This document shows, piece after piece, positions 1 to 9,700 of a DNA stretch of 64,000 nucleotides. How positions within the stretch are numbered: position 1 is the stretch's first letter; each line of letters begins with the position of its first letter. This stretch comes from Anas platyrhynchos. Taxonomy: Eukaryota; Chordata; Aves; Anseriformes; Anatidae. The translations under genes were made by a program, and so were the position numbers. A model generated the notes under the pieces. It ran no database searches. It was not told where the DNA came from and worked only from the letters and a program-made list of their open reading frames with translations. The DNA lies in NCBI RefSeq assembly GCF_047663525.1, contig NC_092604.1:21001-85000 (forward strand). Direction: 5' to 3'.

Positions 1-756
1 ACCCAACCCTAGTGCCCTACCCCTGAAACCTTAAAACCGTGAATCAATCTTTGGAAAATAACATAGGCTCAGGAGAGGATCTCACTACGCTTACCCTGAT
101 TCTGACACTGACCCTGACCCTGACCCTAACCCTACCCCTAACCCTAAGCCTAACCCTCTAACCCTAACCCTAACACTAACCCAAAACCTAACCCTAACCC
201 TAACCCTACCCCTAACCCTAAGCCCTAACCATAAACCTAACCCCCTAACCCTAACCCCCTAACCCTAACCCTAACCCTAACCCTAACCCTAACCCTAACC
301 CCTAACCATAAACCTAACCCCCTAACCCTAACCCTAACCCCCTAACCATAACCCTAGCCCTAACCCTAACAAACCCTAACCCTAACCCAAAACCCTAAAC
401 CTAAACCGAGCCCTAACCCGAACCCTAACCCTAACCCTAACCCTAACCCGCCTAACCCTAACCCTAACCCTAACCCCGAACCCGAACCCTAACCATAACC
501 CTAATGAACCCTAAGCCTAACCCTATCCCTAACCCTAACGCTAACATTAACCCTAACCCTAAACCTAACTCCCTGACCATAACCCTAACCCTAACCCAAA
601 CCCAAACCCCAAACCCTAACACGACCCCTAACCCTAACCCCTAACCCTAACCCTACCGCCCTAACACTACCCCTAACCCCCTAACGATAACGCTAGCCCT
701 AACCCTAACGAACCCTAACCCTAAACCAAAACCCTAACCCAAACCCTAACCCTAAC

Positions 757-1200
757 CCCCTGGCAACCACACCCCGCACACTTGGTTCCCCTCTCATTTT
801 GGTTCCCTCCCATCCCCCCCCTTGTTTTCCCCCCAAGACCCATGGACCGCCCCGGTGCGCCCCGCAAATGAGTCCCCCGGCAACCACACCCCGCACACTT
901 GGTTCCCCTCTCATTTTGGTTCCCTCCCATCCCCCCCCTTGTTTTCCCCCCAAGACCCATGGACCGCCCCGGTGCGCCCCGCAAATGAGTCCCCCGGCAA
1001 CCGCAGCCCGCACTCTTGGTTCCACCCTCATTTTGGTTCCCCCCCCCGGTGCGCCCCTAAATGTGTCCCCCCGGCAACCGCACCCCACACACTTGGTTCC
1101 CCCCTCATTTTGGTTCCCCCCCCCGGTGCACCCCGCAAATGCGTCCCCCCGGCAACCGCACCCCGCACACTTGGTGCCCCCTTATTTTGGTTCCCCACCA
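757..1200. repeat. GC-rich minisatellite in subtelomeric unit 1
   Basis: Tandem copies of a roughly 78-bp element contain the landmarks ggcaaccgcaccccgcaca, cttggttcccccctcatttt and cccggtgcgcccc. The first two copies are longer (about 120 bp) because they carry an extra block with cccaagacccatggaccgc. The strand is extremely C-rich here, with runs of 7-10 C. Long open frames across it are by-products of the repeat and base composition, not genes. Confidence 0.85.
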
Positions 1201-1280
1201 CCCTTGGGTTTCCCCCAAGCCCCATGGACCCTCCCCCCCTTGGTGCCCCCCCCCCATTTTGTCCCCCCTTGCCGTCCTAC

Positions 1281-1516
1281 CCGTGCCCGCAGCAGCCGCT
1301 CGCGCTCCGACAGCGCCTCCCGCACCCGACACTGCATCTCGGCCAGGTGGAGGAAGGCGCTGGGGGGGGGGGAGTAAATTGGGGAGGGGTCAATTTGGAG
1401 GGGGGTCTGGGGGCATTTGGGGGGCTGAGGGCGCATTTAGGGGGTGGAGGGGACTGGTTCTCACCTGTAGGACTCGGCGTCGAGCCCCCCCAGGGGCAGC
1501 TGCAGGGCCAGGATGC
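1281..1516 (-). pseudogene. Two exon-like segments inside subtelomeric unit 1
   Basis: On the minus strand, 1516-1465 is flanked by AG and GTGAG and reads as a short hydrophobic peptide ending LGGLDAESY. 1359-1281 is flanked by AG and GTAGG and reads SAFLHLAEMQCRV followed by REALSERERLLRAR. Joining them at these sites keeps one open frame. A further upstream segment (about 1711-1640, minus) reads PPSTGSFMAVFRSQWPAG. The alpha-helical, charge-patterned peptide is unlike chance translation of low-complexity DNA. I do not recognise the parent gene. It is most likely a captured gene fragment carried along by the array. Confidence 0.45.
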
Positions 1517-1904
1517 CTGCGCGGGTGCGGGGGGGGGCATGTCAGCACCCCCCAGACCGAAACCCCAAAACAGCTGCCGTTGACCCCAAAACCGCCGCCG
1601 TTGACCCCAAGGTGGCCGCTGGTGACTCCGGTAGGGCCACCGGGCGCCCCGCGGGCCACTGGGAGCGGAAGACGGCCATGAAGCTGCCGGTGGACGGCGG
1701 CCACGCTAAAATGCTAGGTCAGCCGCGGGTTGGGGCTCTGGGGAGGGGCACCCCATAGGGTCACAACCCCCCCAAAACCCCCCCGGCCCCATAGAGACCC
1801 CCCCCAGCCCCACAGATCCCACCCCAAACCCTGTAGGTGCTCCCCCAAGCCCTACAAGCAGCTTCTCCAGATGTTCCCCACAACCTCCCAGCCCCACAAG
1901 TACA

Positions 1905-2008
1905 ATGTGTCCGGGCAGCGCCGCGCTTAAATGTGTCCGGGCGGCGCCGCGCTTAAATGTGTCCGGGCGGCGCCGCGCTAAAATGTGTCTGGGCGGCGTC
2001 GCGCTAAA
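1905..2008. repeat. CpG-rich 26-bp tandem repeat, four copies
   Basis: Exact 26-bp periodicity with copies starting at 1905, 1931, 1957 and 1983, each beginning atgtgtccgggcggcgccgc with minor changes. Each copy holds several CpG sites and a GGCGCC palindrome. It directly abuts the regular CCCTAA block that begins near 2018. Confidence 0.92.
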
Positions 2009-2014
2009 GTGTGC

Positions 2015-2108
2015 CCTAACCCTAACCCTAACCCTAGCCCTAACCCTAGCCCTAACCCTAACCCTAACCCTAATCCTAACCCTAACCCTAACCCTAACCC
2101 TAACCCTG
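2015..2108. repeat. Interstitial telomeric repeat block (CCCTAA)n
   Basis: About fifteen consecutive CCCTAA-type hexamers with occasional CCCTAG variants. It is more regular than the degenerate telomeric sequence at 100-750. Confidence 0.95.
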
Positions 2109-2110
2109 CA

Positions 2111-2252
2111 TTTCCAGGCATGCTCTGGGCACCCAACATGGCCTCCCGGAAGCCTGGTGCCGGAAAACTATATTTACCAGCATTCCTTGGACAGCCGGCA
2201 CAGCCAATCACGGGCCGAGTTTTCGAGAATTACATTTACCAGCACGCACTGT
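2111..2252. promoter_or_regulatory. Promoter-like patch beside telomeric block
   Basis: Between the CCCTAA block and A-rich sequence lie a CCAAT box (agccaatcacgggcc near 2209), two near-matches to a TACATTTACCAGCAYKC element (near 2168 and 2230) and a GGCATGC. The ACCAGCA-type elements resemble, but do not exactly match, the ZNF143-type promoter motif that often occurs with CCAAT boxes. The patch is repeated in unit 2 at about 4985-5130. A promoter role is inferred from motif content only. Confidence 0.3.
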
Positions 2253-3683
2253 AACCCTAGCCCTTACCGCCTTTACAAAAAAGCCTCAAGCCCTAACCCT
2301 AAAAATCCTCGAAACCCCTATAGACATAACCCAAAATATTTACCACACTAAACACCTGAAGACCTATGCCTAAAACTCCTAACCCAATAAATTAAGACGT
2401 TCAAATCCCAAGCCCACAAAATTAAGACGTTCAAATCCCAAGCCCAAAAAATAGGACTCTCAAAACCTAAACCCAAAAACTAAAACCTAAAAACCCAAAA
2501 ACCTAAACCCAAAAACGCTCCAAACACTAATCCAAAAAAATAAGACGCTCAAAGCACTAACACAAAATATTAAGATGCTCAAAACCCTAACGCAAAAAAT
2601 TAAGATGCTCCAAACCCTAACCCAAAAAATTAGGACACTCAAAACCCTAACCCTGGAGACCCTAACCTGAAAAAATAAATAAATAAATAAATAAATAAAA
2701 ATAAAATTTTAAAACCCTAACCCTAAACAATTGACCAAAAAGAAAACCCTAAGACCCTAACCCTAAAAAACCTTTCAACACTACAACCCATAAACTCTAA
2801 AACCCTAACACACTAACCCTGAAAAACTTAAAACCTTAACCCCCAAATCCCTAAAATACTAACCGTTAAAAATCCAAACCTAAACAACTTAAAATCCTAA
2901 ACATAAACCCTGAGAATACTTACCCTGAAACCCAACCCTAGTGCCCTACCCCTGAAACCTTAAAACCGTGAATCAATCTTTGGAAAATAACATAGGCTCA
3001 GGAGAGGATCTCACTACGCTTACCCTGATTCTGACTCTGACCCTGACCCTGACCCTAACCCTACCCCTAACCCTAAGCCTAACCCTCTAACCCTAACCCT
3101 AACACTAACCCAAAACCTAACCCTAACCCTAACCCTACCCCTAACCCTAAGCCCTAACCATAAACCTAACCCCCTAACCCTAACCCCCTAACCCTAACCC
3201 TAACCCTAACCCTAACCCTAACCCCTAACCATAAACCTAACCCCCTAACCCTAACCCTAACCCCCTAACCATAACCCTAGCCCTAACCCTAACAAACCCT
3301 AACCCTAACCCAAAACCCTAAACCTAAACCGAGCCCTAACCCGAACCCTAACCCTAACCCTAACCCTAACCCGCCTAACCCTAACCCTAACCCTAACCCC
3401 GAACCCGAACCCTAACCATAACCCTAATGAACCCTAAGCCTAACCCTATCCCTAACCCTAACGCTAACATTAACCCTAACCCTAAACCTAACTCCCTGAC
3501 CATAACCCTAACCCAAACCCAAACCCCAAACCCTAACACGACCCCTAACCCTAACCCCTAACCCTAACCCTACCGCCCTAACACTACCCCTAACCCCCTA
3601 ACGATAACGCTAGCCCTAACCCTAACGAACCCTAACCCTAAACCAAAACCCTAACCCAAACCCTAACCCTAACCCCCTGGCAA

Positions 3684-4078
3684 CCACACCCCGCACACTT
3701 GGTTCCCCTCTCATTTTGGTTCCCTCCCATCCCCCCCCTTGTTTTCCCCCCAAGACCCATGGACCGCCCCGGTGCGCCCCGCAAATGAGTCCCCCGGTCA
3801 CCGCACCCCGCACTCTTGGTTCCACCCTCATTTTGGTTCCCCCCCCCGGTGCGCCCCTAAATGCGTCCCCCCGGCAACCGCACCCCGCACACTTGGTTCC
3901 CCCCTCATTTTGGTTCCCCCCCCCCCGGTGCGCCCCTAAATGCGTCCCCCCGGCAACCGCACCCCACACACTTGGTTCCCCCCTCATTTTGGTTCCCCCC
4001 CCCCGGTGCACCCCGCAAATGCGTCCCCCCGGCAACCGCACCCCGCACACTTGGTTCCCCCCTCATTTTGGTTCCCCA
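3684..4078. repeat. GC-rich minisatellite in subtelomeric unit 2
   Basis: Same roughly 78-bp family as at 757-1200, but with one rather than two long copies. The copy-number change explains why unit 2 is 54 bp shorter overall, which suggests unequal exchange or slippage within the minisatellite after the unit duplicated. Confidence 0.85.
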
Positions 4079-4161
4079 CCACCCTTGGGTTTCCCCCAAG
4101 CCCCATGGACCCTCCCCCCCTTGGTGCCCCCCCCCCATTTTGTCCCCCCTTGCCGTCCTAC

Positions 4162-4397
4162 CCGTGCCCGCAGCAGCCGCTCGCGCTCCGACAGCGCCTC
4201 CCGCACCCGACACTGCATCTCGGCCAGGTGGAGGAAGGCGCTGGGGGGGGGGGAATAAATTGGGGAGGGGTCAATTTGGAGGGGGGTCTGGGGGCATTTG
4301 GGGGACTGAGGGCGCATTTAGGGGGTGGAGGGGACTGGTTCTCACCTGTAGGACTCGGCGTCGAGCCCCCCCAGGGGCAGCTGCAGGGCCAGGATGC
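4162..4397 (-). pseudogene. Two exon-like segments inside subtelomeric unit 2
   Basis: Copy of 1281-1516: exon-like blocks 4397-4346 and 4240-4162 on the minus strand, with the same AG and GT flanks and the same peptide (LAEMQCRVREALSERER). Differences from unit 1 are few and fall mainly outside the blocks. Function is unknown, and duplication with the array is sufficient to explain it. Confidence 0.45.
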
Positions 4398-4785
4398 CTG
4401 CGGGGGTGCGGGGGGGGGCATGTCAGCACCCCCCAGACCGAAACCCCAAAACCGCTGCCGTTGACCCCAAAACCGCCGCCGTTGACCCCAAGGTGGCCGC
4501 TGGTGACGCCGGTAGGGCCACCGGGCGCCCCGCGGGCCACTGGGAGCGGAAGACGGCCATGAAGCTGCCGGTGGACGGCGGCCACGCTAAAATGCTAGGT
4601 CAGCCGCGGGTTGGGGCTCTGGGGGGGGGCACCCCATAGGGTCACAACCCCCCCAAAACCCCCCCGGCCCCATAGAGACCCCCCCCAGCCCCACAGATCC
4701 CACCCCAAACCCTGTAGGTGCTCCCCCAAGCCCTACAAGCAGCTTCTCCAGATGTTCCCCACAACCTCCCAGCCCCACAAGTACA

Positions 4786-4889
4786 ATGTGTCCGGGCAGC
4801 GCCGCGCTTAAATGTGTCCGGGCGGCGCCGCGCGTAAATGTGTCCGGGCGGCGCCGCGCTAAAATGTGTCTGGGCGGCGTCGCGCTAAA
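4786..4889. repeat. CpG-rich 26-bp tandem repeat, second unit
   Basis: Same four-copy array as at 1905-2008, starting at 4786 and again abutting a CCCTAA block. One copy has gcgcgtaaatg where unit 1 has gcgcttaaatg. Confidence 0.92.
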
Positions 4890-4894
4890 GTGTG

Positions 4895-4982
4895 CCCTAA
4901 CCCTAACCCTAACCCTAGCCCTAACCCTAGCCCTAACCCTAACCCTAACCCTAACCCTAACCCTAGCCCTAACCCTAACCCT
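4895..4982. repeat. Interstitial telomeric repeat block, second unit
   Basis: Same block as 2015-2108 but with one hexamer fewer and an extra CCCTAG variant. Confidence 0.95.
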
Positions 4983-6108
4983 GCATTTCCAGGCATGCTC
5001 TGGGCACCCAACATGGCCTCCCGGAAGCCTGGTGCCGGAAAACTATATTTACCAGCATTCCTTGGACAGCCGGCACAGCCAATCACGGGCCGAGTTTTCG
5101 AGAATTACATTTACCAGCACGCACTGTAACCCTAGCCCTTACCGCCTTTACAAAAAAGCCTCAAGCCCTAACCCTAAAAATCCTCGAAACCCCTACAGAC
5201 ATAACCCAAAATATTTACCACACTAAACACCTGAAGACCTATGCCTAAAACTCCTAACCCAATAAATTAAGACGTTCAAATCCCAAGCCCACAAAATTAA
5301 GACGTTCAAATCCCAAGCCCAAAAAATAGGACTCTCAAAACCTAAACCCAAAAACTAAAACCTAAAAACCCAAAAACCTAAACCCAAAAACGCTCCAAAC
5401 ACTAATCCAAAAAAATAAGACGCTCAAAGCACTAACACAAAATATTAAGATGCTCAAAACCCTAACGCAAAAAATTAAGATGCTCCAAACCCTAACCCAA
5501 AAAATTAGGACACTCAAAACCCTAACCCTGGAGAACCTAACCTGAAAAAATAAATAAATAAATAAATAAATAAAAATAAAATTTTAAAACCCTAACCCTA
5601 AACAATTGACCAAAAAGAAAACCCTAAGACCCTAACCCTAAAAAACCTTTCAACACTACAACCCATAAACTCTAAAACCCTAACACACTAACCCTGAAAA
5701 ACTTAAAACCTTAACCCCCAAATCCCTAAAATACTAACCGTTAAAAATCCAAACCTAAACAACTTAAAATCCTAAACATAAACCCTGAGAATACTTACCC
5801 TGAAACCCAACCCTAGTGCCCTACCCCTGAAACCTTAAAACCGTGAATCAATCTTTGGAAAATAGCATAGGCTCAGGAGAGGATCTCACTACGCTTACCC
5901 TGATTCTGACTCTGACCCTGACCCTGACCCTAACCCTACCCCTAACCCTAAGCCTAACCCTCTAACCCTAACCCTAACACTAACCCAAAACCTAACCCTA
6001 ACCCTAACCCTACCCCTAACCCTAACCCCTAACCATAAACCTAACCCCCTAACCCTAACCCTAACCCTAACCCTAACCCTAACCCTAAACCTAAACCTAA
6101 CCCTAACC

Positions 6109-6703
6109 AACCAATGAATGACAGATACCTGTATCTGTACAGATTGTTTAAAGCTTTAGAAACACATCCCACTGGTGACAGCTGTCAATCACCCAATCAC
6201 AGGATACTGGCATGGGATCAGATCCAATTTTTTCAAATACCACAGTACCCCCATGACATTTTGGGTGAATTACAAATAATACATTTGTATTTGTAATTTG
6301 GGGTGAAATACAATAATTCCACTTAAACATTTTTAACTTATGATATAAAGTAAGTTTAAGTAACTTGTCTTTAAGTAACTTTATGTTTGTGACCAAACAT
6401 AAAGTAGTGATAGAATAAAACACGTAAACCTGTTTCAGTTCCTTGCTCTGACCATTATAATGCCTCTTGAAAGAAGTAAAAGCTGCTCAGTAAAGAAAAC
6501 AAAGCGAGCTCCCTACAGTACAGACAGCTCCCCACTTGCCCTAAGATTCTCCATGTAGTTATGTACAAACTACTATGTGTTGATCACAGAAGACAGCTTT
6601 GTGATCTTGGTTCTGTTCAAGGAGATGCATTGCTGCCCTTACCAATGTAGAGAGACATTACTTTGAGATAAAGTACATGCATTCAAGATTTCCTGACACT
6701 TAC
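6109..6703. other. Junction and single-copy sequence, no gene seen
   Basis: The subtelomeric array ends near 6108 and AT-rich single-copy sequence begins. The C-terminal exons expected for an ATG4A gene on the minus strand should lie here, but I could not find them. The array junction may mark where the gene was cut off. Confidence 0.5.
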
Positions 6704-9700
6704 TAAAGCTACTGAAGGGTCCAAATTCATGATCTTCATTCTATGTGGGGCTTCCGGGCAGTGGAAACTCTCATCGTCAACCGTGCCATTTTCTTCTGAA
6801 TCTACAAAGCTTTGAGTGGTGTGAGGGTCCAGATAGATCAGCTCATTGCCTGGATGGGTAAAAGCCGTATGTTAAAAATAAGCAAGTGACATTAATAAGC
6901 ACTTGGTCCAGAACTGTAAAATAGAAATTAGATTGCCATCGCAGTCAGTATAATCTAGACTTTCCAGCTACGGATTCTTTAAGAGAATCGGAAGGTTTAG
7001 ACACAACGTTTCCCACAGGGTATTTAGTATAACTTCCTATTGTTACCTATTACTGTAATTTTTTGGTTGGTTATGTTCTATCTTTGTCACATACTTTTAT
7101 TTTTCCATGTGAGATCCAGTACTTTTTTTTTTTTTTTTTTAAATCTCAAGTGTTGTAAACACTAACATTTGACAGATTAAAAGGTACAGGATGTTCACAG
7201 ATGCAATCTGTAATCCCATTAGGCATTTATTCAGAAATTGGAACAAAAAAGCCTAACTAAAACAGGTTAGGTTTTACAAAAGGACAAAATAGGGTTGCAA
7301 AATTTTGGCCCAAAGTGGGGTGAAATCTGAAGGAATGCATTTTAAATTAATTAGAGCAATACTTAATAACAGAAGGTATGCAAAAGGTGAAAAAGATACT
7401 GCTATCAGAAACAGTTTTGAAATACAAGAAAATAAAAGTGACATTTGACCAATACACTTGTCAAATGTTATCAGCTATTCTTAGTATGCTGCTCTTGTTG
7501 ATGTCATCACTTATTTTTACACCTAGCTTTGTTGTTAACTTTCTGCTCCTGTTAAGGATCATCTCATACTGTTTCTAAACTCTTTTAGATATGCTTCTTC
7601 ATTTATTTTATTCTATTCTCATCTTTCTTTACTTCTAGAGGTTCACGCTTAGACTCCTTACTATTTCCCCTTCAAAAAATGTTCTCTTTTGATCATCTGC
7701 ACATTTGGAATAAGTTTCGTTTTTCCTTACCTAAAAATCCTATGAAATAATAGGCATTATTTGGTTTCCCTCCTAATGCTCCCAAAGACTGTGGCATCTT
7801 AAAGCATTCCTAGGAGTTCAAAAGGAATAAAGGAAATTGTAATTTATTTCTTTACTGACATCACAGATACCCAAACTTATTTGACAGTAACGAGCAATGA
7901 ATCGAAAGAAAACCTTACTTTAAATGCATCAATATATACGGGATTTATGTGATTTATCCCTAGTCGTAGAGGTATAATAAGCAAGAGGGCTTTCCAGCCT
8001 GTGCAGAGTCCTCCTGCGTTCTTGCTTCGGCCAAGAGCACTTCTGTGCAAATGTGCACTGCTGTGGGACGCGCTGCTGCTCTGAGGAGGGCACCAGCACA
8101 TTTTTTCTGCGGGAATAAAACTAGAAATCAGTCAACGCACAGAGGAACACAAAGCAGATCTTCCTCTCAGTAGTGAATTAAGCTAGTTTGCCAGGGATCT
8201 TTATAGGGCACCCAAGACAAAACGAGCCGGGCATGGCAATTACAGCTATTTAGTAGAAGTAATTCTAGCAGACAGTATGTGCTGGCACGTCCAAGTGAGA
8301 CGTTAGATAAATGATTGGGGGATGACAATTTAAGACTGCAGTGACATGTCCTATTAATGTTATTAATAGTGTCAAGCTTTGCCTATAAAACGCCAGAGAA
8401 ATGAAATGGCAGCAATGATGACAGTAGAAATTCTTCAAGGAGCTCTTCACATCCAGTGATGTGAGCACGAAGTTGGCATCAGGGATCAAAAAACCACAAC
8501 TGAGTTTGTATGTCCTTCTTCCCTCTTCTTACCCTTGCAAGACAAAGCCATGGCCCCCCAAGTATTTGTTCATGTTTAGATACATGCTGGCAAATGGAGT
8601 CAAATCAGAAACTGTTACCAGAAAACTGATGAGGTGTCACTTCCTGATGTCTTCAATGACCACCGTATTGCCCATAGATACATAAACTGCTAATGAATTC
8701 CATTCATCAAATAAAGCAAGCTTCCTAGAAAACATTAAGGTACTAATTAATATAAACTAGTTGGATCAAAAGGGTAGCTTTACACTCAGAACCATTTATT
8801 TATTTTTTTTTTCTTAAGAAAAAACATCCTTTCTGCATTTTTTAAAGTCTCCATGTAAGAAAAAGAAAACTTTAAACATTAAATGTTTAATATCTTTAGA
8901 AAAATAGGTACTGAGTGGTACCAGGAAAAACATATGCGCTGCACCATGTGCAAACTGTTTTGTCTTACTGCTAAGTGCAGTGACAGTAACAGTCCAACTA
9001 CATCAAGTTTATTACTTTTTATTGCACTCGACAGTCTCTGCACTGGGTTCTTGCCCAGTTGTGTCTTTTCTCATCTGGAAAAGAAAAAAATTCCTATGCC
9101 AGTTTTGCAGATTACTTTTTGCTTAAGAAATTCCACTGAATTCAGTGGAATTACTTCTGCCTGAGCCTGCGTGCACAGCAGAAATGGGGCGTTAAAAGCT
9201 AAATCAGCTAAGGGTTTGGGGCACCAAAACTTCAGTGGGAGACAGCAGCACACAGTTTTATGTCCACTTCTGCAAAATCCAAACCTTTGGGGAAGGGAGC
9301 TACACTCTTAAGCTGCACTGGCAGAATTAGCTGTTTCAAATAAGCCAGAAAGAAATGGGGGTGAGCGTTTCACCATGAAAAACTTGGCCATGAAAGATCT
9401 GGAGTCCAGGGCATGCTTCAGCTCCCCTCCCTCTTCAGATCATGTGCCTGTTCCAGGGTGTCAAAGACTTGCTGCTGAGCTCGCAGGACCTGTAGCCTAG
9501 CCCCTGCCTGAGGTAAGACACCTCCACGTACCCCTGGAGAACTGAGCAGCCTCAGTTCCTTTCAGTGTGGCTCCCAGACTATGAGGAGCTGCCCATCTTT
9601 ATCCAGTAGCCTTGCTGGCAGAACTGCTGCTCAGAAAGGGAGGAATTGCAGCTCAGTTCCCTCCTCAGCCGAGATGGCTTCTCTCTGATGTTTCACACCA

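Larger units (their letters stand above)
1..6108. repeat. Subtelomeric tandem array, about 2.9-kb units
   Basis: The sequence starting at 1 (cccaaccctagtgccctacc) recurs at 2930 and 5805 in the same orientation, giving units of 2929 and 2875 bp plus about 300 bp of a third. Adjacent units are nearly identical; the length difference comes mainly from extra copies in the GC-rich minisatellite of unit 1. Each unit contains, in order, degenerate CCCTAA-type repeats, a GC-rich minisatellite, exon-like segments, a CpG 26-bp repeat, a regular CCCTAA block, and an A-rich stretch with scattered CCCTAA. Telomeric repeats read CCCTAA on the plus strand, as expected for the left end of a chromosome. The window begins inside a unit, so the array probably continues to the left. 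The right edge is near 6108, where repeats give way to single-copy sequence. Confidence 0.93.

Noticed and set aside
799-1700. Several overlapping open frames of 190-250 codons on both strands in the GC-rich part of the subtelomeric unit
   Set aside because: They follow the 78-bp minisatellite, lie in all frames at once and are Pro/Gly-dominated; composition explains them. Only the short splice-bounded segments were kept.
2010-2250. Peptides made of repeated Leu-Thr, Pro-Asn or Gly-Leu
   Set aside because: Translations of CCCTAA repeats, not proteins.
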